From positions 3,944,199 through 4,008,198 of the forward strand of contig CM067584.1 in NCBI GenBank assembly GCA_034336665.1: 64,000 nucleotides of DNA. Direction: 5' to 3'. This document shows, in pieces, positions 23,121 through 35,626 of the stretch. A program made the position numbers and the translations under genes. The notes under the pieces were generated by a model that was not told where the DNA came from, ran no database searches, and saw only the letters and a program-made list of their open reading frames with translations. Positions within the stretch are counted from its first letter, which is position 1. Each line of letters starts with the position of its first letter. This DNA is from Luscinia megarhynchos. Lineage: Eukaryota; Chordata; Aves; Passeriformes; Turdidae.

Positions 23121-26100
23121 CACAGATTTGGTCGCCTGCTCCCGGCTGCAAAACACTCACCAGGTTCCCCCTTCCCTGTCCCTTACCCCCTTAAAATCCC
23201 CCAAAATATCACTAAAACACCTTGAGGAGGAATCCAAGCGCTGCAGAGCTCCCGAATATTTCGCATGACCTTTGGTCCTACAAATTTATTTATTTCCAAA
23301 CAGCAGCCAGCTCCTGTACCTGACAGCTCACTTGCACTGAGCTCACCCAAGGAGATTTACAGGAGGAAAATTGAGAAGTCAAACACCCTGCTGGTGGTAC
23401 CTAGGATTCCTGTCGTATTTTAAACTTTGTTTTCAACTTTGAACACATAAGCCCTTTATTGTTATTGTTTCCCACAAATTTGCTTTTAAAGATTAAAAAG
23501 GGATTTGCAGAGTTTTGCATCGTTTCAGCTTAGTAACGTGTTGATGAATCTGGGGTTGGAGAAACAGCTCCAAACTGATCACTGCTGGTTCTCAAACACA
23601 AATATTCAAACGTTCACACAGAGGAACTTCATTTCTGTGAACACAACTGCAAAAGCCCTGGAAGATCCCCCCAAAACAGAGGAAATTCAGCACAGTTGGC
23701 AGTGCAGCCAGCACTGGTTACACACACAAACCTTGCCTGCTCACACATCACGCTGCTATTTTTAGATTTTTAGGAAACAAAGAGCCCTTATTAATGGCTA
23801 TATCCTTGTTTGGGGTAAAGGGAAGGGAATAATTTTGTTTGTATTGCTCCATCAGCCTGCTGGCTTTCACACAAAGCTCTGAAGCAATTACACTGGCTGG
23901 TGCACTGGATGAGAGACTTAGCAAACATCATTAATGTGATTATTCATTTTACTCCATTGAGCCCTTTCTTCTCCCATTCCTGGGTACAGCACACCGAGGG
24001 TCTGACACATCCCTGTGCCATGTAACTCCTATAAACATGGAAAACCTGCCTTCAGGAAAGCAACTCTCCCAGTTACAGCAGGAGATTAATTAATAAAATA
24101 CAGCAAGAGATTCTTGAGCAGGGCCAGGCCAGGGAGTGCATGGGATGACCTAATCCAGATGGAAAAGACCCAACTTTTATAACTCTGATTCCACTCACAA
24201 AGCCACCCAAAACTGAAGGACTCAGAGAAAGACACCACAAACACACTCTGAACACTGCAGGTTAAATTTTCTCCTTGGACATTGATAAAAGGTGCATCTT
24301 ATTCTCCCTCCTGGAACAAGACCACTCATGTTATATACATTAGATCCACTGATCTAGAACAGAGTCCTTAAATTCAAAAGCAATAGGCTGGAGAGAGTTT
24401 CATTTTCAGAAGTTCTTTAGAGGCAGCAATTTCTATAACATCAGCTGCTGCCTTTAGGCTGATTTTTCCAAGCCAGCCATTAGATTTGGGTTATAATTGC
24501 TGTTATAAACTCCTAGGCAGAATGGCAGATTTGGTCTAAATAGTGATGGGAAAGCTAAAGATTCAATTTTTGAAGTCCAAGACCTTGGTGAATAAGCAGG
24601 AGAGCTTCAGAGAAGGTTTCCAGCTGCAGGTGAAGAAATAGTCTGACACCAGCATTGGTAAAATTCATTAAAACCTATTCATCAAAACTATGAGAAGACC
24701 TCCTGCCACTCCTTTAGAAGTTTCTGTAGCCTTTAGAACCCTTAAATGAAGGATGTTATAAAGTTTTGCTGGCCCACAGTAACCAGGCTCTGTGTTACCC
24801 CTTTACCCACATTTGCATTTGCATTCCAAGGTGAAATCCATCAAGGGGAAAGGATGGAGTGTGGGATTGCAGTGCAGACAAGTTGGTCAGACAATGACAA
24901 TCACCCTGCACAACACAGGCAGGGTTGTGTTAAACAGAATTGTTTGGTGATTCTCTCCTCCACCCACCCACCCAGCTCATGAGGCTCCAGATTTTAACAG
25001 GAGCTACAGGGGTGAACATCAGGGAAAAATTCTGCTGCTCAGTGTTTACCTCAGATAAGCTTAGAAGAGCTTGGAACATCTCATTAAAAGTCTCCTCAAA
25101 ACAGACTCTTCCTCCTTTAGAATCAGATTTATACCAATTGTCCCTCCCCACTTCTCAGAGCACATTCACAGAGATTCACGTGTAGGACTTGGTGTATAAA
25201 GGGATCATTCTCATCCAGACAGCTCAGCCAAGAACCAGGCTCCTGGCTGAGACCAAACCTTGGAAAAGGACACCCACAGCTCCTGTCAGCACAGATGAGC
25301 AGCAGGAGCTCTGAAATCTGCTGGGCACAGCATCCCCTGAGGGGCTTCTGTCCATTCTGCTCCCCCCAAGTGGAGTTTTGACTCTCACAAAAATTTCTGT
25401 CTTTTTTCCTAAATTGCTCCCCTTTTTAGCTCTAATAATTTGAGGAGATAACTTCTACCAGTACAGTCTAATCCAAATTTCCAATACTTTGGGTTTTTAG
25501 ATCAGCTTCTGCTCTCACAGACTGAGGAGGGAGATGGGCACTGGCAGAGGGAGTGAATTCCATAATTTCTGTGTCCTGCTCTGCCTTCTTTACATCCAAC
25601 CCTTCCTCCCACTCCATGAAACAACCTTTCACTTCTTCCTTGCTGCCCCAATTCCTCTGGGTATTTCACCCCACTATTTCTCTAAGCCTGTTCAGATACC
25701 AATATAAGGCAACTGGAGATTAAAAAAACCCCAACAGAGTGGAGAGAGATGAAGCTCATTACAGTAAATCATATTAACTTGGGCAAGGGTGAATCTATTG
25801 CCTACTTGCAAACCTTAGAACTTCCTGTACCAGCACAGCCCAGGAGAGCTCTGCTCCTCTCCAGCCTCTCCAGGCTGGGGAATTTGGGCTGATCCCTCCT
25901 CTGGGGTCCCAGCAGATCCCTGCAGAGCATCATTGAGGTGCACTGCAGAAAAGCTCAGAATTACACCCAGTTTTGGGGGTTTTTTCATCCAGCTCTTCAC
26001 TCTCCCCAGCACGATGTGAGTCTCCCTCCAACCCCACCCTTCACTGGCCATGCTGCCTCTTGGTGATCCCAGCCTCTGTGTGCACCCTCAGGATGAAGAG

Positions 26101-26560
26101 ACAGGCAAGGGAATGTGGGGCTGCAGGGAGATGATTTCAAACTGAGCCTTAAAGAAAGGAGAAGGTGCAGAGCTGGGTGGTGTGAGGTGAGAGAAGAATC
26201 CTCTCCCTCCTCAAGTCCCATTTCCCCCCACACATCACTGTCCCTCCTGTCAGCACTGGCTATTGAGGGGGATCAGCCAGATTGCAGCAATTTTAGGGAG
26301 TTCACTGTGCTGCCACATTGGCTGCAGGACCATTTTTGACTCCAGGAGCCATAACCCAAATCACAGCTGAACAGCAAGACCTTCCTTCTGTGAAATGTAA
26401 ATTAAAAGGTGTTAGGAGTAGTCATTTCACTCCCAGAGTCTTTACCAATTAAGCAGAGTGTTCAATATGGTCGGGTCACCCTCTAATTTGGATTTTTCAC
26501 CCACCCACATGTCAACTCAAAAAAAAAATAAATTGATTTTAAAAATTAAAATCATTGTTG
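23121..26560. other. Intron 6, no gene seen
   Basis: Unique sequence. A short CCACCCACCCACCC run lies near 24959-24973. No exon or mobile element was recognised. Confidence 0.5.
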
Positions 26561-27015
26561 CAAGTTGCTCAGCTTAACATAAAGCAAGAGCATAACGAAG
26601 GCTACTGGTGAATGCTGCTGTGAGGGGCTGCACAGCCTGACCCTTGCTGCTAATCCCCTGTAAATTCACCCAAAAAGTCACGAACTACATCATATTAGTT
26701 CTTACAGACTGACATATTTCCCTGATCTTTCATGGGCCACATGGGGAAACAGTTTTCGCCTGATCTGAATGAAGAAGAAAAACAGTGATCCTAATCAACC
26801 ATTTACCCTCAGTGGCTTCCCTAAACAAATCTGGGAAAGAGCTTAAAGGCTTGGGAATATCCTCGACCCTGCTTGATGCACTGTAATAACCCTACCTAAT
26901 TATACTGATATAAAAACTAATTGGAAAGATAGCAAATGTCAGGGTAAGATGCAAATTGTAGGGTGTTAATTGCTGAACAGGTGCTGGAATAGAATTAAAT
27001 GAGCATCTTGATTAG
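26560..27015. promoter_or_regulatory. Candidate conserved non-coding block in intron 6
   Basis: Repeat-free sequence with several homeodomain-type TAAT cores and phrases such as ACTGATATAAAAACTAATTG and GATGCAAATTGTAGGG, the latter holding ATGCAAAT at 26950-26957. It has the texture of developmental-gene intronic elements. No alignment was possible, so this is a weak inference. Confidence 0.25.
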
Positions 27016-27808
27016 GAGAGTGGAAAAAACAAATGTGGACCCCGAAATCAAGTTGGCCACGTGAATTATTTAGCAGCTCCTCACACCAGCCAAGGGGTCG
27101 TGTTGATGTGACCTCTGCTTTGTGAGGGGTGGCCTGGCAAAACAATGGGGAGCTCCAGGAGAAAACGTGGCTTAGGGGACAGGGATGGGACTGTGGAAAA
27201 GGGGAGATGCTCAGTGGGATGAGGGAGGAGGATTTGTTATATAAGATGAGGGGAAGTTTTCCACGTGGATTATTATCACAGAATCCTGAGGGCAGGAGAA
27301 CACTCAGGTGTCCCATCTGCCATTTACAGCAAATATTTGGGGAAATGAGACCTGGGCCAAACAAAAATGCACTAAAAGGCAGTTTTTGTATCTGCCCACA
27401 ACAGGAATTCCCTCCACAGCCAGGAGCCCTGCAGGGACACCACCCTGGCAGTAAATTTTTTTCACACAGACCCTTCAAAACCCATCTCATGTTTCAGCTG
27501 CCACTCAGTGCCCAGCAAACAGATCAGATCAAATGACATCAATTAGAAGCAGCAGTCTGGAAACAAGAGACCCCATCGTTAGCAGGGATTGTTTGGGGCA
27601 TGAGAGGAGAATCATTTCCATGAAGGATTTCATCCCTCCTTTTTAATCTGAGATTACTTTCCCTTAGTGAAACAATTAGAGTGCTGCCCAAGCATGCTGA
27701 GTACAGAACCAGAATTTATAAAGAAAAATTTCTTGTTTTTAGAGAGTTTCAACAAGTGACAAAAGCTACTGAAATGTTTTGCCAGTTATGCAAAAAAAAA
27801 AAAGAAGA

Positions 27809-27809
27809 A

Positions 27810-27872
<63 letters not shown>

Positions 27873-27883
27873 GTAATAATAAT
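27809..27883. repeat. (AAAT)n followed by (AAT)n microsatellite
   Basis: AAAT copies to about 27840 switch directly to AAT copies, one interrupted by TAG. Confidence 0.97.
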
Positions 27884-28059
27884 ATTTTCATTAAAGCTTT
27901 CAGGAAGATCAAATTTCACACCCTCCTGCAGCTGCAGCAATGTTCAAGGGAAATCTTTCCCACACCAAAAATCTGAAGTGAATGCAGGAATATTCTTCAT
28001 AAAAACTCATTCAGGGGTTACAGAATGCTAAAATTAGGATGAAAGAAGTGACTCTAAAT

Positions 28060-28670
28060 TAAAACCTCTTTGATATATCCAAATATAACTCTATTATAAT
28101 ATAACTCAAATATAACAAATATAACTATTATATTTTATTATTCTAAAGAACCATCAATTTATGAGTGCAGAAAAAGTCTGAACTTCACCTATCTTCGTGT
28201 AAAACAAAGGTGCTATATTTCTCTGTAAAAGTACAATGTCTAATAATTTAATATATAAAGATGAATAATATATAAGACATGTTATTTTAAATAGATTACA
28301 ATGCACTATTGTCATATTTATGTTTATGTAAATATAAATATAAATATAAATATAAATATAAATATAAATATAAATATAAATATAAATATAAATATAAATA
28401 TAAATATAAATATAAATATAAATATAAATATAATATAAATATAAATGTAAATATATAAATATTTATATATTTAAATTTGTAGTATATAAACACTATACTA
28501 TATAATATAGATATATTTATACACAATATAGTATATATTGTATTTATATTATATAATATATAGTATATATTGTATTTATACTATATAATATATAGTGTAT
28601 ATATAAGTATATAAGGTATATTATATATTTTTTTTTATTTTATTTTATTTATTTTTTTTCCTATAAAAAT
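28060..28670. repeat. AT-rich tract with (ATAAAT)n array
   Basis: A 28329-28446 array of the hexamer ATAAAT, about 19 copies with one irregular unit. It is followed by TATA-rich dinucleotide-like sequence with repeats of ATAGTATATATTGTATTTAT around 28530-28600 and ending in T/A runs. It is the reverse complement of the array at 2887-2996. Confidence 0.95.
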
Positions 28671-29260
28671 AAAACCAGAGGGGTGCAAACTCACATTCCC
28701 ATCCCAGCAATGGTTTCAGTCTCTGCTTCTGAGGTGTAACTACATTTTAGGGCAATCACTGACAGGAGCAGGGTCCTGCCTGTGCCTGCCTGAAGAGCCA
28801 GGGCTGACAGTGACACTTTGTGAAAGCACCAAAGGAAAGCTGGAAAATGAGAGAACCAGATGTCCCTGAAGGAATGCTGGGAAACGTTTCAGATAAAGAG
28901 GAAAGAGGGGAAAAAAAACCATCTTGGACCAAAACATCGCAGAGGATGAGGGGTTTCTGAGGTTCTGTGTGACCAGGTGACACTGACACAGCACTGCACA
29001 GCTCTGTGTCCCCTCCTCAGCTGAGGAATTTTGACTTTGTCAGCACCAGGAAGGATTTAACTGGATTCAGCTGGAAAAGTTGTGGTCACTTTTCTTCCTG
29101 AGCACCCACGTTCCCAAAAGAGTAGAGATTTGGAAAACCAAACTCAAGCACTCCTAATCCAATTTATAATTTCTATTTAAGCACTCCTAATCCAAATTAC
29201 AATCTAGCACATGCAAGTTTGAAGACCCAGGGAATTTTCCAGCAGCCGCAAATCCCAAGA
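28671..29260. other. Intron 6, no feature seen
   Basis: Unique sequence, apart from a short duplicated phrase AAGCACTCCTAATCCAA at about 29148 and 29180. Confidence 0.5.
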
Positions 29261-29405
29261 TCATTTCCCCAGTAAAATCTGGAGGTAAATGGGTTAGAAG
29301 TAGGCAGAACATTTCCCCAGTAAAATCTGGAGGTAAATGGGTTAGGAGGCAGAACATTTCCCCAGTAAAATCTGGAGGTAAATGGGTTAGAAGGAAGTAG
29401 AACTG
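29261..29405. repeat. Three-copy 44-48 bp tandem repeat
   Basis: The phrase ATTTCCCCAGTAAAATCTGG plus AGGTAAATGGGTTAG begins at 29263, 29311 and 29355, almost identical in each copy. Confidence 0.95.
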
Positions 29406-30106
29406 AGCTTTAGAGTCACGAGACTATGAGAACCTCAAGTTTCATCTTTTCAAAGAAGGCAACTTCAAGATCCGAATTTTCTTACAGAAAGTTTGTGGTT
29501 GTGAAAGGAAGCAGGAGGCCAAATATCAATCTTTGCAGCTTCTCTTTTCAGGGTTTACTCCATTTAAACTATTTACTCCACCCTTCTTGATCTTCACGCT
29601 AGATAATACAAGGTGTTAATTGCTTTGCTGAACCAGGATGCATTTAAAATAACTTTTTATAGTAAGAAAACCTAAGCACACCTCTTAAAAATTAATTAAA
29701 TATGATTTGCAAGACATCAGCACTCAGCTTTAACTTCCTGGTGCCCTGAGCTGGTTTCATGGGTTTGTTGTGTCCTGTTTTCAGCTGTTCAACACCTCTG
29801 GAATTGCCTTCCCTCTTCCAAATACTGCAGGATGTTCCTCTCAGGTTTGCTTTGGGAGAAGAACCTGCGTGTTCCTGGTTCCTGCAGACCCACCTCGTGT
29901 TCCTGTGCCTCACAGCAGCTCTGGGATGCAGAACCAGCCAATTATTTTTTCCCTTTCTGCTCCAAACCTCTCCCAGGGAGCTGCAGAGAGCCCAAACAAG
30001 GACCCAGAGGGGAAATGAAGTGGAAAATTTTTCCCCTAGAGCAAAGGAAGAGACCTAAGCAGAGAACAAGAGAGCACCTGCAATAATCAGGTGAAAAGCA
30101 GCCTGA

Positions 30107-30137
<31 letters not shown>

Positions 30138-33100
30138 GGTGCTACAATGAGAACACAGGATGTGCAGAATTCCTCACACTTTCCATGAAGAAAGTTGTTT
30201 GGTTTTTGAGGGAGGCATTGGGAATTCAAGGGAAGGACAGTAAGAGGAGCAGCTTCCTACACCCAAAACTATTGTTTTCTTTTTTTTTTTCTGTTTATAT
30301 AGATGTAAAACCACTTCTGGAATACTTGGATACAACCTTCCTGCTGCTTCCACTGAAATTAAATCATGGATTTGCACAAGATAAACACCCAAACCCATAT
30401 CACACCATGCAAATGGGAACTTTGGTTGTTGCTTTCTGCTGGAATAAATTTTCAAAAATCTCATTCAGTGTGAGAAATGCCATTTTCTGGTGAAAGCAGC
30501 CTTATGTCAACTCCTGTCAGTGACAGCACTGAGAAGGACATGGGATTAAAAGCCAGGGCAACCAGTTGCCATTTTATTTTATTTTGTTTTATTTTATTTT
30601 CTTGAAACAGCCTTTGTAGGAAGGCACAAGCTCATGGAGGGCAGAGCTGGATTCACAGCCACTGAGGCTAAATAAGCTGACTGCTTAAAAACAACTCAGG
30701 AACCACAGTAAAAGCTAGAAAATTATTGCTTCCTGTCATGACCAAATATTAAACACAGCACACACCTAATGGCTCTATCACTCCCCAGGGAAGGAGCTTT
30801 ATGAACAATAAAATCCCAGCAGACTTGCACTGTTTGGACTTGGGAGGCTCATTATGGGCTCACTGATCCAACACAATTTACTCCACTTGGAGGAAAAGCC
30901 ACCAAATGTGGAGCTCTAAGTGGGATGCCCATGGAGATATCAGCATTTATTTGTGAGGAAAAGTAGCAGAGGAGATAAGGAGGGAAAGGAAAAATAATGA
31001 GGAGGAAAAAGAAGGATGGTTTGGGTGACAGCAGCACATTAAATATCCAAACCAGGGAGAAGGATGGGAATGGGAATCACTGCAGAGGGAAATGTTGTTC
31101 CAGGACACCCTTGCATGATCCAGCCTTGGAATACAAGATTAAGGTTCCACTCCATGTGGAGTGGTTGAAGAAATGTAATTTCTTTTCTTTGCAGTAATTG
31201 AAAATAAACTTCGATGTAGGATGTCTCCTACATCATCTTGTGCAAATTATGTAAGTTTTTAATAGCTTTAAAATGTTATATAATATATAAAATATATTAT
31301 ATACAATAGCTTTAAAATTATATCTCCAGCCAATTCAAGCTTCAGATGTACATGATGTACTTTCAGTCTCAATCTTTTCTTCACTTCACAAGGATTTGGG
31401 GTGATGCTCCAAGTAGGTTAAATTGTTTCATATCTCATGTGAAAGCAGGAACACATTCATTGGGAGAAGTTTTTCAGAGGTGAAGCAATCAGTTCAGAGA
31501 GGCTGAAACCCTGGGATGTTTACAGGGCAGAAAATATGGGAGATCCCACCAGAAACAGATGGTGAAAGAAACACCCAGGGAAGGGATGAAGAGAAACAAA
31601 AGGTTCAAAAGGAAAGCAAGAGGCAGTAACTAAAAAGCTTAGGGCAGATGAAGTGACAAGTCCATAAAACCAGGTCTAGACAGAGGCTGAGAGGAGTGCA
31701 GAAGTGAGAAGGAAAAGTATCTCAGGTCATAAATACACAGAGGATGCTTTCATTAGGATGCAAATTCTCTGAAATATTGGCATTTTTATTGATGAGTGCA
31801 GATGGAGCTGGGAAGTGCAGACCCAAGGAGTGGAGCTGTGGAGATCCCATCTCACTGCTGCTCTGCATAGCCAGAACTGCTTCTGTGAATTTGTCCTCAG
31901 CTTCTATTCCCAGAGGTGCCTTAGTCCATGGGAAACTTGTTTTCCATTCCCCTTTCCACTACTACCAAGCTCATTGATTCCAAAGGCTCCTCACTCTGCT
32001 CTCTGTCCTTCTGAGCTCAGCAGCCCTTAACCTCCTCCCTCCCTGCTTGTGAGCACAAACTGGACCAAATTCTCCTTATTTACAGAAAAAAAACCCCTCA
32101 ATTTAAAAATAAACCAGGATTCTCCTACAGCATGTGTAAACTTTGCATTGCTCAGGCAGGATTTTGCACCATCAATGTTTTTATCTCAACTAATCTAACA
32201 AGACTGGAATCCATCCATGCTTGTGTCCAAGCTGCTCTAGAGCATCACAGAAGCTTATCTGATTTATGCAGAATTGCTGAAATCCTTTGGGTCTTGTCTT
32301 CAGTGCACTTATTTTCTTAAGGCTTCCATGCAGTAGTATTTTATATAATATTATACAAGTTTTCCATTGCAGCAGTAGCAATAGTCAGATTTTATTCTTT
32401 AAGTGATATGATGAGCCCTTGCTTAGGCTCAGCCATGTTTCCCTGGCAGTTCTCAGATAAGGACATGAGCTCATTATTCTAGTTACAGATTTAAAGGAGC
32501 TGAAGTGATCAATATTGGTGGCACTCCCACATATCCCAAAAGGATTTCTCTGTTTGGAGGGCAGAGATGCCCACAGTAACAGCACATGGCCAGGAGAAAA
32601 TCTGCACAAAACACTGGTGGAAATAAGGTTCCAGCTCTGAATAATCTGTGCTTGAAACCAGCAGTGATTTAAACCCATCTCATTTCTTGCTCTGTTCCAG
32701 AACCAGCAGCAACCAGCAGTTCTGGGGGAGAGAAACTTTACAAATTGCCCCAAAAGCATCTCCACTGTGACAGCAACACTCTTGCACATCACCAGAGTAT
32801 TTCCACACATCAATTCTCAGCAAATGTGTCTTTGTGTTATCAGGGAAAATCAGAAAATCACACTTGTGGTTTATAATTAAACAGAGACCCTGAGAATGGC
32901 CACAAAAACACAGAGGCTGTGATGGGGAGAAAGGAGCAGAACCCAGAACTTCCACAGACCCAACCAACCTATTCTTCCTTTTTCCAGCACACTCAAAAAG
33001 ATATTTAAGCTTCTTCTGACTCACCAGCTTGCTGGAAAATCTGTTGTCTGTCAACATTAAATGAAAAAGATTAAATGACATAAGCTACTCTCCCATTTAG

Positions 33101-33609
33101 TCCATTTACAAGCTTTAAGTGTTTGCACACATCAAAGATTTCAAGATGTTTTGGAGAGCAAACTAGTAAAGAATTTTCTTTTTCTCTAAAAGAGAGGGGA
33201 AAACAAAAAAGAAACAATTAGGCACTAAGAGAACCACTTGTCAAATGGCTGGGATGGTGCACTTTAAGTTACTGACTCCCCTCAAACATCCAGTCTACTA
33301 AAAAATTCATAAAGAGACAGATGGCACAACAGCAGCTCTTTGCAGGAGAGCAGGGTTTAGCAGTGAACAAAGGACTTTGCCTCCCCAGGACAAGGGGAGA
33401 GATCATTGCAGCTTTGGGGGGCTTGGAAGGGGGGACTGGGGCACACAGGGGGCTGGGAGAGCTCTGGGCTCACCAGCAGATCCCAGGCTCTCATTTTGCC
33501 TTGGCAGAACCACAAGGACCAGAGAGAACAGGGCGGAAGGGGAACAACCAAACTCTGCAGATTAAATCCTCCTGGCAGCAGGAATGTGAGAAATAAACCC
33601 CAAAAACTC
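29406..33609. other. Intron 6, no gene seen
   Basis: Unique sequence with an (ATT)n run at 30112-30137 and an (ATTTT)n run at 30571-30600. No exon or clear mobile element. Confidence 0.5.
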
Positions 33610-33755
33610 CTGCCAGGGGTCTCAAAGCACTTTCCACAGCCAGGCAGTTGCTAATGCTTTGTATCAAGGGGGAAACTGAGGCACAGACTGGAGTCACTTA
33701 AAGTGACAACCCAGGGAATTTAATCCAGGCCTCTCCCACTCTTGCTGTTCTGCCT
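33610..33755 (+). mobile_element. MIR-like ancient SINE
   Basis: CTCAAAGCACTTTCCAC, then GGGGGAAACTGAGGCACAGA, then GTCACTTAAAGTGACA and CCCAGGGAATTTAATCCAGG follow the MIR core in order (GAAACTGAGGCACAGAG, then AAGTGACTTGCCCAGG, then ATTTGAACCCAGG). Sense is plus. Confidence 0.7.
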
Positions 33756-34214
33756 GAGTGTGAGGAAATGTGTTACCCAGTGGGTTTTAGGATCACCCCA
33801 AAAGGGAGGTGTAAACGATAGAGTCCTTTTCAGATGGCTGAAATTAAGAGAAAAGGAAGAAAAGGAGTAAAGAAAGAAAAAAAGGAAAATAAACAGAAGT
33901 CTGCACTTATTAGAAATTAAATCCTCAAATATGAAAATTCATCTTTGTGTTTTCTGCATTTCTTAGGGAGAGGGAAGTGGGAGGTAGGGACACACACACA
34001 CAGAGGAAAGATGCAAAGCCCAGCCTTACTAAGCCTGCAGTGAGTTTTAGTGCCTGGGGGATGTGCTCAGATCTCTGTCCCTGCAGCAGGGATGGGAACC
34101 TGCATCCCTGCACCTCAATTCCACAGGAATGATGGACCCCAAGGCACTGGGACCTCAGCCAGGCTCTTCTGCTCCTTCCCAGAGAGGCTGGCAAGCTGTG
34201 CTCAGGCTCAGGTT

Positions 34215-34353
34215 CTTTTGTTGTTTTTTTTTTTATTTTGTTTTTTGGTTTTGGGCAGGTTTTTTTTTGTTTGGTTGGGGGGTTTTTGGGGTTTTTTTTG
34301 TTTGTTTGTTTGTTTGTTTTTTTGTTTTTTGTTGTTGTTGTTGGTTTTTTTGT
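34215..34353. repeat. T-rich low-complexity tract with TTTG repeats
   Basis: T runs broken by G, including TTTGTTTGTTTGTTTG and TTGTTGTTGTTG. It is the reverse-complement type of the A-rich tract at 5107-5270. Confidence 0.9.
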
Positions 34354-35626
34354 TAAATAGTAAGTCCAAAAGCCTCCATTCTGCTTTTTCAACAATTCAC
34401 TCCATTCCCCCCCCCCAAAAACAAACACAAGAAATAAATTAATAAAATGTGCAACACACACCAGACTCTTCCCAGGACGAGTTTAGCAAAACTAGTTTAG
34501 TTAAAAGCAGGAATTGGACCCAAGGTCTCAGATTCTGGAAGAGCCTGAGCTAAAATTGCTCATTCCATGACCCAATGGAGGCAGCAGCTAGAACAGCCCA
34601 GGGTTTGTCCTCCCAGGTTTTTGTGCTGTTCCCTTGTAGGAACAAAAAATTCTGTCCCACCCTATGACATTGCATTTTTAATTGAATTAAGATGTTTTGT
34701 TTGAATGGCATACAAATTTCTCTTCACTGTTCAAGAGGTTTCATTTGAATTATATATAAATTTCTTTTGACTGTTTATTAGGAAAGGGGAGGAAAGGTAA
34801 GAAACAAAAAAAAAGTTAGTTTTTCAACTAATAAATTCACACCTGAACCACAGAGGTTTCAATTAAACCACAGCTTCAGTGAACTCAGTGAAGCATTAAG
34901 AGTAACAAGCACACAAAATAACCTACTCTAAAGAGCTTGAATCTTCAAGGAACACAAAGAAAATATTTTTAAAAAACAAAAATATCGTTGCCATTTGATG
35001 AATTTATATCCAAAACTACACAACTCACCTACAATAAGAGAGAAAAATCTGCAGGGAAGTGATTAATTAAATTAATTTGCATCTTTCACGACCTCTTAAT
35101 CCTAACACCAAGTTTCTTTTTACTTGCATGAGCAGGGTGGGAAACAAACTGAGTAATTCCACCACAGGTCTGACAAAATATAGTTTTCAGCTGGAAGTGC
35201 CACCTTCAAAGGAAAGTTTCCATCCCAAAGGACTCCTGCCCTCACACCCTGCCTGGGATTTCCATAAAACACAAAATTCACTCTCCAATTTCAAGGAGCT
35301 ACCAGGAACATCAAGAACCAGCACTCCAGCCTTGAGAGAAGGGGGAAAAAAGATAATATTTACATTTTTGATGTCTCTTAAACCAACGAATTCCACAGAT
35401 ACCAACTTCAAAAGGCAGATGGGAATCCACCAGAGCTGGGATCCACCACAGGGACCCTCCAGAACCAGCTGAGCTCTTCTGCTTGTGCACACAAAGTTAA
35501 AACCTGCTGAGACCGTTCGAGAAATGATTGTGATGTTGTCCAAAACCTTCTGGATTAAAAATGCAGCCCCAGGTCCTCGCAGCCCTGTGCTGTGGGAATA
35601 CAACTAGAGAGTAGGACTGCGAGCAC
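34354..35626. other. Intron 6, no gene seen
   Basis: Unique intronic sequence. The overlapping open frames at 35077-35603 have no recognisable domain. Confidence 0.5.
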
